Positions 35,230-44,819 are shown, numbered from the stretch's first letter. The stretch: DNA of 64,000 nt from Pseudopontixanthobacter vadosimaris (GCF_012979275.1 NZ_JABASZ010000040.1:85904-149903); one strand, 5' to 3'. Notes: a model not told the origin generated them from the sequence alone. Made by a program: numbers and translations.

Positions 35230-36642
35230 TCAGACTCGGGCACCGGAGCACGCCGATGCGGGCGGAGCACCGAGTGCAGCACCCAAGGCGCGTATATCCT
35301 CGATCTTGCGATACAGGGGCTGCCAGTCGTCACGTTCGGCAATAGGTGCCCAAAGCGCCTCGACTTCCTCGATATGCAGCGAGGGTGCTTCGCCGGACCA
35401 GAGATCCGAATCCGGTCCATGCATGGCAACTGCGTCCCGGTCTGCCAGCGCGTCGGCCAGATCGCCTGTCGCATTGCGCCCGCCGCGATAGTAAAAGAAG
35501 AATCGGTCCGGCGACATCTGCTCTGCCCGCATCGCGGCGACGCTTTGCTCGATCAGATGCGTATCCGCTTCGGTGCCGGAGGATGCCACACCCAGCCGCC
35601 AGCACCAGCGCCGCTGCATCGCTGTTTCGAACAGGGGAACGAAGCGGTCGAGCGCCGCGATCAGCGGCGGGGCGTCCGCTACCAGCCGCAGGGCTATGGC
35701 CAACTGCCCGCAGTTCCAGTGCATCGCTTCGGGCTGCCGTCCAAAGGCATAGAGCGACTGGTGATCGAAATAGGCGGCGGTGAAGCCCGGATCCCATCGC
35801 GGTGCGAAACGCCACGGTCCGTAATCGAAGCTTTCACCCGAGATATTGATATTGTCGGTATTGAGCACGCCGTGAACGAACCCTGCGACCATCCATGCCG
35901 CCGCCAAGTCGGCGCAGCGTTCGACCACCTGGTGCAGCAGGATGATCGCGGGTTCATCGCATCCCGGCGCGTCGTCCGGCGGCAGCGATCCGGGGAATTG
36001 CTGAAGGCAATAGGCGATCAGCGCCTGCATATGCGCCGCCTCGTCCAGCGCGGCGAGGCGCTGGAAGGTGCCGATCCTGATATGCCCGTGCGACAAACGC
36101 ACCATGACGGCGGAGCGGGTGGGCGACGGTTCGTCGCCGCGGTGCAGTTCCTCCCCCGTTTCGATGACCGAGAAGGTCTTGCTGGTATCGACGCCCAGCG
36201 CCTCCAGCATCTCCGTCGCCAGGATCTCGCGCATGGCGCCTTTCAGCGTCAGCCGCCCGTCCGCCGTGCGGCTGTAGGGCGTGCGCCCCGAACCCTTGGT
36301 GCCGAGGTCGAGCAACCGGCCCGCTCCGTCGCGAAGCTGCGCGAACAGGAAGCCGCGTCCGTCGCCCAGTTCCGGGTTATAGGTGCGGAACTGATGGCCG
36401 TGATATCTCAGCGCCAGCGGGGTCTGCAGATTATCCCGCAGCGGCTCGAAACCGGCGAAGTGGCTGGCCCAATTTGCATCGTCCATCCCTCCGAGCCCCA
36501 CCGCATCGGCCCAGCGCTCGTTCCGGAAGCGCACGACATGCTTCGGGAACCGGGCTGGTTCGACAGCGTCGCCCAGCCAGTCCGCCAGGGCGAGGATTTC
36601 AGGGGCAGGGCGATAGGGGGCGGGTTGCGGTTCGGTTCGCAT
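35230..36642 (-). CDS. selO: protein adenylyltransferase SelO / YdiU family
   Basis: ATG 36642 (MRTEPQPAPYRPAPEILALA) gives 470 residues; the frame opens far upstream as antisense of the hydrolase gene. A GTG at 36645 is also possible. The SelO pseudokinase signature YHGHQFRTYNPELGDGRG, DLGTKGSGRTPYSRTADGRL and the active site VHGVLNTDNINISGESFDYG are all present. SelO AMPylates protein Ser/Thr/Tyr residues and protects against oxidative stress. The C-terminus is shorter than in E. coli YdiU and lacks its typical CxxC-like tail, which may instead lie in the separate 30-aa ORF immediately downstream. Confidence 0.9.
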   Translation of the reverse strand: MRTEPQPAPYRPAPEILALADWLGDAVEPARFPKHVVRFRNERWADAVGLGGMDDANWASHFAGFEPLRDNLQTPLALRYHGHQFRTYNPELGDGRGFLFAQLRDGAGRLLDLGTKGSGRTPYSRTADGRLTLKGAMREILATEMLEALGVDTSKTFSVIETGEELHRGDEPSPTRSAVMVRLSHGHIRIGTFQRLAALDEAAHMQALIAYCLQQFPGSLPPDDAPGCDEPAIILLHQVVERCADLAAAWMVAGFVHGVLNTDNINISGESFDYGPWRFAPRWDPGFTAAYFDHQSLYAFGRQPEAMHWNCGQLAIALRLVADAPPLIAALDRFVPLFETAMQRRWCWRLGVASSGTEADTHLIEQSVAAMRAEQMSPDRFFFYYRGGRNATGDLADALADRDAVAMHGPDSDLWSGEAPSLHIEEVEALWAPIAERDDWQPLYRKIEDIRALGAALGAPPASACSGARV

Positions 36643-36738
36643 CACGCGATAATGGGTATGCGCCGGCGGCATGGCAAGCCGGCGCATCCTGTTCCTGTGG
36701 CCCCCGCGCGGGCCGGACTGCGGAAACGAAACGCGATC

Positions 36739-37605
36739 ATGACGAAATCTTTTGCCGATCGGTACTGGACCAGCGCCGACGGGCTTGAACTGCATTATCG
36801 CGATTACGCCGGCAACGCGGCCGATGGGCGCCCTCCCGTACTCTGCCTGCATGGCCTGACCCGCAACGCCCGCGATTTCGCCGATCTGGCGGAGCATCTG
36901 GCGCCGCAGTGGCGCGTGATCGTGCCGGAAATGCGGGGGCGGGGGCAGAGCGCCTATGCCGATCTGTCGCACAGCTATGATCCGGCCACCTATGTCGAGG
37001 ATGTGACGGCGCTGCTGGATGAGCTTGGGACCAAGCGTGTGGTCGCCATCGGCACCTCGCTCGGCGGGTTGATGACGATGATGATGGCGGCGCAGGATGC
37101 CAGCCGCATCGCCGGCGCGGTTCTGAACGACATCGGCCCGGAACTGGAAGAGGCGGGCCTCGCGCGCATCCGCGAATATGTCGGGCAGGGCCGCACCTAT
37201 GCCACCTGGATGCACGCCGCCCGCGCGCTGGAGGACGCGCATTGTTCGGCCTTTCCGAACCATTCGACGCATGATTGGCTGGACATGGCGAAACGCATCA
37301 TGGTGCTCGGCCAGAACGGGCGCATCAGCTATGATTACGACATGGGAATCGCCGAACCTTTCGCCGCCGACGAAGGTGCCGCGCCGCCCGATCTCTGGCC
37401 GGCCTACGATGCGCTGGCGGGCCGGCCGGTGCTGATCCTGCGGGGCGAGTTGTCGGATCTGTTTGCGGACCGGACGCTTGACCGTATGGTGGAGCGCAAC
37501 CCCGATGCCGAGGCCGTGGTGGTGCCCGATGTGGGCCATGCGCCCCAGCTTGACGAGCCGGTAGCCCGCGCCGCGATCGACCGGCTGCTCGCGCGCGTTT
37601 CGTGA
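36739..37605 (+). CDS. alpha/beta hydrolase
   Basis: ATG 36739 (MTKSFADRYWTSADGLELHY) gives 288 residues. VLCLHGLTRNARDF is the oxyanion-hole loop, AIGTSLGGLMTMMMAA the nucleophile elbow (Ser in GTSLGG), and VVPDVGHAPQLDEP contains the catalytic His. A GRGQSAYADLSHSYDPATY lid segment is typical of 2-hydroxy-6-oxo-type or proline iminopeptidase-like hydrolases. Substrate unknown. Its stop overlaps the glycosyltransferase start (TGATG); the pair are co-transcribed. Divergent from selO. Confidence 0.87.
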   Translation: MTKSFADRYWTSADGLELHYRDYAGNAADGRPPVLCLHGLTRNARDFADLAEHLAPQWRVIVPEMRGRGQSAYADLSHSYDPATYVEDVTALLDELGTKRVVAIGTSLGGLMTMMMAAQDASRIAGAVLNDIGPELEEAGLARIREYVGQGRTYATWMHAARALEDAHCSAFPNHSTHDWLDMAKRIMVLGQNGRISYDYDMGIAEPFAADEGAAPPDLWPAYDALAGRPVLILRGELSDLFADRTLDRMVERNPDAEAVVVPDVGHAPQLDEPVARAAIDRLLARVS

Positions 37606-38843
37606 TGCGGAAGTCAGGGGGCAATTCACCGCGCGGAAAAAATGGCACCCGTGGTCGGCGCGGCGCGGTCCCGAAGGCGAAAGCACCGCGGCAGGAGTCC
37701 GCGCGCGGCAATATACCGCATATCCTGCATCTGCATTCGACCTTTGCCGCAGGCGGCAAGGAACTGCGCGACGTGCGGCTCATCAATGCGTTCGGACAGG
37801 CTGCCGCGCATACGATCGTATCCGGCGTACCCGACAGGCGGGAAGCGGCGCAGCAGATTTCGCCGCGAATCGCCTTGCGATTGCGGGACGATTTCCCCGC
37901 CTTGAAGGGCAGGCCGACTCTGGGGCGTCTCAAGCAACTGGCCCGGGCCATGGCGGGCTACGATCTGGTGCTGACTTTCAATTGGGGCGCGATGGATGCG
38001 GTAATGGCGCATACGCTGTTCAGCGACGCATTCAGCCTCCCGCCGCTCATCCACCACGAGGATGGCTTCAACGAGGACGAACGCCGCAAGCCCAAGCGGC
38101 TGCGGAACTGGTACCGGAAGATCGCCCTGGCGCGCTCCTCCGGCCTCGTCGTGCCGTCCGAAGTGCTGGAGGAAATCGCGCTGGACGTCTGGGACCAGCC
38201 GCTGGGCCGGGTGAAGCGCATAGCCAACGGGATCGACGTTTCGGCCTTTGGCAAGCTTCCGCGCCGCGACGCCTTGCGCGGGGTCATCAAGCGTGCCGAT
38301 GAGAAATGGGTGGGCACCCTGGCGGGCCTGCGCGCCGTGAAGAACCTGCCGCGCCTGGTTCGCGCCTTTGCCGCGCTGCCCGAGGAATGGCAACTCGTCA
38401 TCGTGGGCGACGGGGACGAGCGTGAGAGGATCGCGGAGGAAGCGGATCGCCTGAATGTCGGGCACCGGCTGCATATGCCGGGCTTCGTCGCCGATCCTGC
38501 CCGTTATATCGGCCTGTTCGACATATTCGCCTTGTCTTCCGACAGCGAACAGTTCCCGATCTCGGTGGTGGAGGCGATGGCGGCGGGCCTGCCCGTGGCG
38601 GCCCCCGCCGTCGGCGATCTGCCGCACATGGTGGCCGATGCGAATGTGCCCTTCATTGCGGTAGCCGATGACGATGATGCACTGGCCGCTTCCCTGACGA
38701 AGCTGGCGGGCGATGAAGAACTGCGCGCCGGCATCGGCGCGGCCAATCGCCAGAGGGCCGCAGCCGAATATGACGAAGCGCAGATGATCGCCGCCTATCG
38801 CCGCCTGTACGGTTCCGCCATGGGGCGGAAGGACTGGTCCTGA
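37605..38843 (+). CDS. glycosyltransferase family 4-like protein
   Basis: A 412-residue GT-B enzyme starting at the ATG that overlaps the preceding stop. HILHLHSTFAAGGKELRDVR opens the N-terminal Rossmann domain. EKWVGTLAGLRAVKNLPRLV marks the C-terminal domain, and FALSSDSEQFPISVVEAMAA, with E-x7-E, is the donor nucleotide-sugar motif of retaining GT4 enzymes. Acceptor and sugar unknown, probably exopolysaccharide or LPS. No other glycan genes are next to it. Confidence 0.88.
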   Translation: MRKSGGNSPRGKNGTRGRRGAVPKAKAPRQESARGNIPHILHLHSTFAAGGKELRDVRLINAFGQAAAHTIVSGVPDRREAAQQISPRIALRLRDDFPALKGRPTLGRLKQLARAMAGYDLVLTFNWGAMDAVMAHTLFSDAFSLPPLIHHEDGFNEDERRKPKRLRNWYRKIALARSSGLVVPSEVLEEIALDVWDQPLGRVKRIANGIDVSAFGKLPRRDALRGVIKRADEKWVGTLAGLRAVKNLPRLVRAFAALPEEWQLVIVGDGDERERIAEEADRLNVGHRLHMPGFVADPARYIGLFDIFALSSDSEQFPISVVEAMAAGLPVAAPAVGDLPHMVADANVPFIAVADDDDALAASLTKLAGDEELRAGIGAANRQRAAAEYDEAQMIAAYRRLYGSAMGRKDWS

Positions 38844-39027
38844 CCCTTTACTGCCAAGGCCATCTTTACCGCGCCGCTCGTCTTCATCGCCTATTCAGCG
38901 CGCCCGGCCGAATTGGGAACGAGCCTGCCGGGGGAGATCCCCGCCGCTTTCGCTGCATGGCATTGCGGTAAGCGCCTTCGGACCTTAAAGACCCGCCATT
39001 CATCTCAACAGACGGAACAGACCGCGC

Positions 39028-39840
39028 GTGGCCCTCAGACCGAACAATTCCCTCACACCCGCAGATCGCGCCGGGCGGCAGAAGGCCGCACAGGACGACA
39101 TGATGCTGCGCGAGGTGGACGACGCCGTTCGGCAGGACCGATATTCTGATTTCGCACAGCGTTTCGGCATTCCGCTCATCGTCCTGCTGGTGCTGGTGCT
39201 GGCCGCTTTCGCCGGGTGGCTATTTTGGCAGAGCCGGCAGGAAGGCGAGATGGAGCGCCGTTCCGAAGCCCTGATCGGCGCGCTCGATCAGATCGAGGCC
39301 GGTAATCTCGACACGGGCGGGGAACTGCTCGAGCCGCTGGCGACTGGCGATGCCGCCGGTCCGCAAAGCGCCGCCCGGATGCTTCAGGCCGGTATCGCAC
39401 TGGAGCAGGGGAGGGCGGACGATGCCGCGCGCCTGTTCGCAGCCGTCGGTGCGGACGAGGATGCGCCCGCAGCGCTGCGTGACCTAGCCACGATCCGGGA
39501 GGTCGCCACCCGTTTCGACAGTCTGCCGCCGCAGCAGGTCATCAACCGGCTCGAAGGCCTTGCCGTTCCCGGCAATCCCTTCTTCGGCAGCGCCGCCGAG
39601 CTCGTCGCCATGGCGCATCTGGAGGCGGGCAATACCCAGCGCGCAGGCAATCTGTTCGCCGAAATCGCCAAGGCCGGCGATGTTCCGGACTCGCTCCGTT
39701 CACGGGCGCGGCAGATTGCCGGCCAGCTAGGCGTGGACGCGATCGTCGATGTCGAGGCGTTGTTGGCGCAGCAGGGTGCAGGCGCAGCTACTGGCCCTTC
39801 GGCAGGCGCTGTTCAACAGACTCCCGAAGCGACCCGGTGA
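39028..39840 (+). CDS. YfgM-like tetratricopeptide membrane protein
   Basis: Starts at GTG 39028 and encodes 270 residues. After a short cytoplasmic N-terminus a single helix (IPLIVLLVLVLAAFAGWLFW) anchors a periplasmic helical-repeat domain (AARMLQAGIALEQGRADDAARLF, AAELVAMAHLEAGNTQRAGN), the TPR_21/YfgM layout. YfgM is a SecYEG-associated chaperone. It is immediately upstream of a bamB-like gene as in many proteobacteria (yfgM-bamB-der), although der is not seen here. Confidence 0.87.
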   Translation: MALRPNNSLTPADRAGRQKAAQDDMMLREVDDAVRQDRYSDFAQRFGIPLIVLLVLVLAAFAGWLFWQSRQEGEMERRSEALIGALDQIEAGNLDTGGELLEPLATGDAAGPQSAARMLQAGIALEQGRADDAARLFAAVGADEDAPAALRDLATIREVATRFDSLPPQQVINRLEGLAVPGNPFFGSAAELVAMAHLEAGNTQRAGNLFAEIAKAGDVPDSLRSRARQIAGQLGVDAIVDVEALLAQQGAGAATGPSAGAVQQTPEATR

Positions 39841-39863
39841 AGGGCCGCGAAACAGGATCGATA

Positions 39864-41210
39864 ATGAAAACCATGTCTCGCAAGAATTTTTCGCGCTACG
39901 CGTTTCTGGCCGGTGTAACCTTCGGCCTGTCGGCATGTGGCATTTTTGGGGGCGGTGACGGCCCGGCGACGACGCCCACCGTCGGTGAACGCACGCCGAT
40001 CCTCTCCCGTATCGAGAGCGGCGCGCAGGTCGACCCGGCACTCGCCAGCGTGGCCGTGGTCCTGCCGCCGGCGCAGGCGAATAGTGACTGGGCGCAGGCC
40101 GGGGGCACCGCCAGCAAGGCCTATGGCCATCTGGCGCTCGCCAGCGATCCTTCCCTCGCCTGGAAGACCGACATCGCGGGCAGCACCAACCGGCGCCGCC
40201 TTGCCGCAGCGCCTGTTGTGGGTAATGGCAGGCTCTATGTCGTCGACACCAGCGGCGTGGTCAGGGCGTTCGACGCCGCAGGCGGCGCGCCCGTCTGGAC
40301 CTATCGCATGGCCGTGGCCAGCAATCTCGAGGCTTCTGCCTTCGGGGGCGGTGCCAGCTATGCCGACGGGCGGGTCTATGCCACCAACGGTGTGGGCGAA
40401 GTCGTCGCGCTGAACGCCAGCACGGGCGAAGAGGTCTGGAAAGTGAAACCGGCAGGTCCCTTGCGCGGCGCGCCCACCATCGCCTTCGGTTCTGTCTATG
40501 TGATGACGCAGGACAACCAGATCTATGCGCTGGATGCCGCAACGGGCGAGGAACAGTGGCAGGAATCGGGTGCCGGAACGCAGGCAGGCGTGTTCGGCGT
40601 GGCGGCACCGGCAGCGGGTCAGGGAACGGTGATCGCAGGCTACAGCTCTGGCGAACTCGCCGCTTACCGCTATGAAAACGGACGGGTCCTGTGGGCCGAT
40701 GCCCTGGCGCGGACGTCGATTTCAACGCAGGTGGGATCGCTGACCGATATCGATGCCGATCCAATCATTCAGGATGGCCGCGTCTATGCTCTTGGTCAGG
40801 GCGGCCGGATGGCGGCCTATGAACTGGTGACGGGGCAGCGTATCTGGGAACTGAACCTTGCCGGCATTTCCACGCCTGCGGTCGCTGGCGAATGGATCTT
40901 CACCCTTACCGACGACGCGCGCCTGCTCGCTATTGCGCGCTCCACCGGCAAGGTGCGCTGGATGACGCAATTGCCGCGCTACCGGAATGAAGAGGACCGC
41001 AAGGGCCAGATTTTCTGGACCGGGCCGGTGCTGGCGGGAAGCCAATTGTGGATCGCCAACAGCGAAGGGCAGGTCTATCGCGTCAGCGCGGGCGAAGGGG
41101 CGGCCGGCCTGTTCAGGGAACTGGATGCGCCGGTCTCGCTCGCGCCAATCGTCGCCGGCCAGACGCTGTATGTTCTGGACGACAGCGGCACGATCAGCGC
41201 GTTTCGCTGA
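39864..41210 (+). CDS. bamB: outer-membrane assembly lipoprotein BamB (PQQ-like beta-propeller)
   Basis: ATG 39864 (MKTMSRKNFSRYAFLAG) gives 448 residues; a GTG at 39837 overlapping the upstream stop is in frame. The lipobox is in VTFGLSACGIFGGG. The remainder is an eight-bladed beta-propeller of PQQ repeats (GRLYVVDTSGVVRAFDAAGG, GSVYVMTQDNQIYALDAATG). BamB scaffolds BamA in outer-membrane protein insertion. It follows the YfgM-like gene with 23 bp between. Confidence 0.92.
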   Translation: MKTMSRKNFSRYAFLAGVTFGLSACGIFGGGDGPATTPTVGERTPILSRIESGAQVDPALASVAVVLPPAQANSDWAQAGGTASKAYGHLALASDPSLAWKTDIAGSTNRRRLAAAPVVGNGRLYVVDTSGVVRAFDAAGGAPVWTYRMAVASNLEASAFGGGASYADGRVYATNGVGEVVALNASTGEEVWKVKPAGPLRGAPTIAFGSVYVMTQDNQIYALDAATGEEQWQESGAGTQAGVFGVAAPAAGQGTVIAGYSSGELAAYRYENGRVLWADALARTSISTQVGSLTDIDADPIIQDGRVYALGQGGRMAAYELVTGQRIWELNLAGISTPAVAGEWIFTLTDDARLLAIARSTGKVRWMTQLPRYRNEEDRKGQIFWTGPVLAGSQLWIANSEGQVYRVSAGEGAAGLFRELDAPVSLAPIVAGQTLYVLDDSGTISAFR

Positions 41211-41258
41211 AGGCGGCGCTTACCTTGTGCTTAACCCTTTTCGGCTAAGGCGCAGGGC

Positions 41259-42647
41259 ATGATTCCGGCAGCACCAACGGCTTTGCAGCGCCCGCCCAGC
41301 GATGTCTCGGCGGGCGTGGGGCTTGCCGGCCTGTGCGGTCTGCTGGTCTGGATCGCCTTCTGCCGCAATTACCCCGATATTGCCGAAGCGCTGGCGCTGC
41401 CCGGTCCGAGAATGCGCATGGCGGGCCCGCATGCGGCATTGGCGGCGCTGTTCTTTTCCGCCGTGCCGATGATCCTGTGGTCCCTGCTGGTGGACAAGGT
41501 GCATCGCCGCCCGTCCACCGGCATCGACTGGCAGGCGAAGCGGCCCTGGGGCGCCGACCTGCCCGTGTCGCTGACGAAGATAACAGGTCTGTGGATCACC
41601 TGGGCGATTATCGCATCCTTCTACTGCCTGGCGCGATGGTACTGGTCGGGGCAATATCTGTTCGCGATGGAGGTGCTGGCGGCAGCGGCGGTCCTCCTTG
41701 TGCCGCTGTCCATTCCCTATGTTCTGTGGGTCGACCGGGTGTTGGTGGAACCGCGCGACGGTGCCTGGCATTTCGGCCGCGCGATTCTGGGCGGGAAGGA
41801 TGCGGACCAGTCGCTGGTCCTGCGGCATTGGCGGGCCTGGAGCATCAAGGGATTTTTCGCAGCCTTCATGCTGTCCATCCTGCCCGCAGGCTTCGCGGCG
41901 GTGGTCAGCGACGATCTGTCCGGGCTGGCCTCGAACCCGGTCGCCTTGTCCGTTCTTCTGTTCGAACTGCTGTTCGTCATCGATGTGCAGATCGGCACCG
42001 TGGGCTATCTGCTGACGCTGCGCCCACTCGATTCGCACATCCGCAGCGGCAATCCGTTCCTCGGCGCATGGATTGCCGCGCTCATCTGTTATCCGCCGCT
42101 GGTGTTCGCCTTCATGGGGGAGAACGGTATCCTTGCCTACGAGGTCGCTACGCCCGGCTGGGCCTACTGGCTGGAGGGGAACAGCGCCCTGCTCTATCTG
42201 TGGGGCGCGCTGCTTGTCGCGCTGACGGCGCTTTATGCCTGGGCGACGGTGGCATTCGGCATCCGCTTTTCCAACCTCACCTATCGCGGTGTGCTGACGA
42301 ACGGCCCCTACCGGCTGACCCGGCACCCGGCCTATGTCGCGAAGAACCTGTTCTGGTGGCTGACGGTGCTGCCGTTCCTCGTCAGCAGCGGGTCCGCGGT
42401 CGACGCCATCCGCAACACCGTCTTTCTCGCCTGCGTCAGCGGGATCTATTACTGGCGCGCCCGTACCGAAGAAGCGCATCTGCTGGCGGAAGACGCGAAG
42501 TACCGTGACTATCATGCATGGGCTGCGCGCCACGCCCCGGTAACCCGGCTGCTCGGCGTGATCACCGATCCGTTCAGACGCTGGGTTCCCGGCAGATCAG
42601 ACGAAACTGCAGCGCTACCGGCAACCTCGCGGCACCCTGCGGAATAG
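41259..42647 (+). CDS. ICMT/PEMT-fold polytopic membrane protein
   Basis: The 462-residue protein has about ten hydrophobic segments. The last 130 residues (GVLTNGPYRLTRHPAYVAKN, then TEEAHLLAEDAKYRDYHAWA) match isoprenylcysteine-carboxyl-methyltransferase/phospholipid-methyltransferase signatures (RHPxY and the downstream E of EE.L). The N-terminal 320 residues are an unassigned multi-helix domain not seen in ordinary 180-220-residue ICMT proteins. Substrate unknown; a membrane lipid or lipoprotein methyl acceptor is plausible. Its stop abuts the convergent gshA with no gap. Confidence 0.75.
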   Translation: MIPAAPTALQRPPSDVSAGVGLAGLCGLLVWIAFCRNYPDIAEALALPGPRMRMAGPHAALAALFFSAVPMILWSLLVDKVHRRPSTGIDWQAKRPWGADLPVSLTKITGLWITWAIIASFYCLARWYWSGQYLFAMEVLAAAAVLLVPLSIPYVLWVDRVLVEPRDGAWHFGRAILGGKDADQSLVLRHWRAWSIKGFFAAFMLSILPAGFAAVVSDDLSGLASNPVALSVLLFELLFVIDVQIGTVGYLLTLRPLDSHIRSGNPFLGAWIAALICYPPLVFAFMGENGILAYEVATPGWAYWLEGNSALLYLWGALLVALTALYAWATVAFGIRFSNLTYRGVLTNGPYRLTRHPAYVAKNLFWWLTVLPFLVSSGSAVDAIRNTVFLACVSGIYYWRARTEEAHLLAEDAKYRDYHAWAARHAPVTRLLGVITDPFRRWVPGRSDETAALPATSRHPAE

Positions 42648-44018
42648 TCAGAAGCTGTATTTATAGACGCGGGAAATATCGCCGTTCCATTCGCCATGGA
42701 ATTTGTCGAGCAGATGCTGCGCGGGCACTTTCCCGCTCGCCACGATCTCGTCCAGAGTTTCGAGAAAGCCGGTTTCATTGTCGCCGCTGGCGTTGAACCT
42801 GGCGCGTGCGGTCAGCCCCTGCCGGGCGATGGCCAGCACTTCGCGGCCGAGATCCCGCAGTTTCCGCCCGCCGGGTATTTCAGCATCGAGAGCGAGGCGG
42901 GGCACGGCGTTCCGCAGTTCCTCCCGTTCTGCCATCGTCCAGTCCTTCACCAGCGCCCACGCAGCATCGAGAGCGGCGGGATCGTAGAGCAGGCCCACCC
43001 AGAATGCGGGCAGGGCGCAGATCCTGCTCCAGGGTCCGCCGTCGGCCCCGCGCATTTCCAGAAAGCTTTTCAGCCGGACTTCGGGGAAGGCGGTCGACAG
43101 ATGGTCCCACCAGTCGCTCTGGCGCGGTTTCTCCCCCGGCAGGACGGAGAGTTGCCCGCCGAGGAAATCGCGGAAGGAAAGACCCGCAGCATCGATATAC
43201 TTCCCGTCGCGGAAAACGAAATACATCGGCACGTCGAGCATGTAATCGACCCAGCGTTCATAGCCGAAGCCGTCTTCGAAAACGAAGGGCAGCATCCCCG
43301 TGCGGTGGGGGTCGGTGTCCGACCAGATATGGCTGCGATAGGAAAGATAGCCGTTCGGCCGACCTTCGGTGAAAGGCGAATTGGCGAACAGCGCGGTGGC
43401 GAGCGGTTGCAGCGCCAGACCGACACGGAACTTCTTGACCATGTCCGCTTCGGATCCATAATCCAGATTGACCTGGATCGTGCAGGTCCGCAGCATCATG
43501 TCGAGGCCGAGCGAACCCACCCGCGGCATGTGCCGTTTCATGATTTCGTAGCGGCCCTTGGGCATCATCGGCAGTTCGGCGCGGGTCTTGTCGGGCCACA
43601 TGCCGAGGCCCAGGAAGCCGAGGCCGCAGCGTTCGCCGATGGCCTTCACCTGTTCCAGGTGCCGGCCCGTTTCCGCGCAGGTATCGTGCAGATTGGCAAG
43701 CGGCGCTCCCGACAATTCGAGCTGCCCGGCAGGTTCGAGGCTGACTGCGCCATCGATTCCGGTGAGCGCGATGATCCTGCCGCCTTCCTCCACCGGACGC
43801 CAGCCGAATTCCTGGAGCGACAGCAGCATGTCGCGAATGCCGCCGGGTTCGTCATAGCTGGGCGCGTGGTGATCGGCGCGATTGAAAACCAGCTTCTCGT
43901 GCTCGGTGCCGATCCGCCAGTCGGCAGGCACTTTCTCGCCCTTCTGCATCGGCGCGACCAGCTGGTCCCGGTTCTCGATAATCGGATCGTCGGCAGAAGA
44001 GGTCTCGCGCGTGCTCAT
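42648..44018 (-). CDS. gshA: glutamate-cysteine ligase (plant/alphaproteobacterial type)
   Basis: The 456-residue enzyme of the GshA class found in alphaproteobacteria and plants. DWRIGTEHEKLVF is the N-terminal glutamate-site block, VSLEPAGQLELSGAPL the Mg/ATP block, then MLRTCTIQVNLDYGSEADM and SRICALPAFWVGLLYDPAAL. Family signatures appear intact. It makes gamma-glutamylcysteine, the first step of glutathione synthesis; gshB is not in the window. It is preceded upstream by rsmE, 39 bp away and in the same direction. Confidence 0.94.
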   Translation of the reverse strand: MSTRETSSADDPIIENRDQLVAPMQKGEKVPADWRIGTEHEKLVFNRADHHAPSYDEPGGIRDMLLSLQEFGWRPVEEGGRIIALTGIDGAVSLEPAGQLELSGAPLANLHDTCAETGRHLEQVKAIGERCGLGFLGLGMWPDKTRAELPMMPKGRYEIMKRHMPRVGSLGLDMMLRTCTIQVNLDYGSEADMVKKFRVGLALQPLATALFANSPFTEGRPNGYLSYRSHIWSDTDPHRTGMLPFVFEDGFGYERWVDYMLDVPMYFVFRDGKYIDAAGLSFRDFLGGQLSVLPGEKPRQSDWWDHLSTAFPEVRLKSFLEMRGADGGPWSRICALPAFWVGLLYDPAALDAAWALVKDWTMAEREELRNAVPRLALDAEIPGGRKLRDLGREVLAIARQGLTARARFNASGDNETGFLETLDEIVASGKVPAQHLLDKFHGEWNGDISRVYKYSF

Positions 44019-44057
44019 GTGCGGGGCGTTAATCGCGGCAGCGATGCGAGGGAAGCG

Positions 44058-44819
44058 CTAATTGCTCCAGTCGCCGGCAACGGCCATCCAGACCGCGATA
44101 GCTGCAATGGCGGCAGTTTCCCCGCGCAGGATACGCGGCCCTAGGCTGATGGGCCGCGCCTGTGGCAGGCTGCGGATCGCCGCGCGTTCCGCATCGTCGA
44201 AACCGCCTTCGGGGCCGACGAGCAGGGCGGCGGGGTGCGGACCATCCCGCGCTCCGGCGGCAAAGCTGGTGGCGGCGGGCGTTCCGCCAAGCTCGTCGGC
44301 GAAGTACAGCATGCGGTCTGCGGGCCAGTCGCGCAGGATGCTGTCCAGCGTTTCCGGTTCGGCAACGATCGGCAGGGCGGTTCGCGCGCATTGTTCGGCG
44401 GCTTCGGTCACGATGGTCGCCGCGCGGTCGAGATTGAGGCGGTCCGCCACGCCACGGCGGGTCAGCATCGGCCTGATCTCCGCCACGCCCAGTTCCGTCG
44501 CCTTCTCGAGCACGAGATCGAAGGCGGGTTTTTTCAGCAGAGCGGCGTAGAGGTGGAAATCCGGCACCGACTCACGCGGGCGGAGCCGGTTGTCGCAACG
44601 GAGGATTACCTCGCGCTTCGCAATTGAAGCGACGGAGCTGGCCCATTCACCGGTGACATCGTCGCAGAGCACGACCGCATCGCCCTCACCCACGCGCATG
44701 ACGCGGGCCAGATAATGTGCCTGATTGCCAGAAACTACGACCTCGGCCCCTTCGGACAGGGTGTGTGACACAAACAGGCGCGGCGCGCTGCGTGGGGGCC
44801 AGGCGGGTTTGGCGGGCAT
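44058..44819 (-). CDS. rsmE: 16S rRNA (uracil-1498-N3)-methyltransferase RsmE
   Basis: ATG 44819 (MPAKPAWPPRSAPRLFV) gives 253 residues; the upstream frame overlaps ubiA. The N-terminal PUA-like domain contains GNQAHYLARVMRVGEGDAV. The SPOUT knot is in LLVGPEGGFDDAERAAI and SLGPRILRGETAAIAAIAV. RsmE methylates U1498 in the decoding region. Upstream of gshA, divergent from ubiA. Confidence 0.93.
   Translation of the reverse strand: MPAKPAWPPRSAPRLFVSHTLSEGAEVVVSGNQAHYLARVMRVGEGDAVVLCDDVTGEWASSVASIAKREVILRCDNRLRPRESVPDFHLYAALLKKPAFDLVLEKATELGVAEIRPMLTRRGVADRLNLDRAATIVTEAAEQCARTALPIVAEPETLDSILRDWPADRMLYFADELGGTPAATSFAAGARDGPHPAALLVGPEGGFDDAERAAIRSLPQARPISLGPRILRGETAAIAAIAVWMAVAGDWSN

Noticed and set aside
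35188..37605. 805- and 818-codon ORFs spanning the selO and hydrolase region on both strands
   Set aside because: They are read-through openings in GC-rich DNA; the homologous parts begin at 36739 (+) and 36642 (-), and the rest mirrors the opposite-strand genes.
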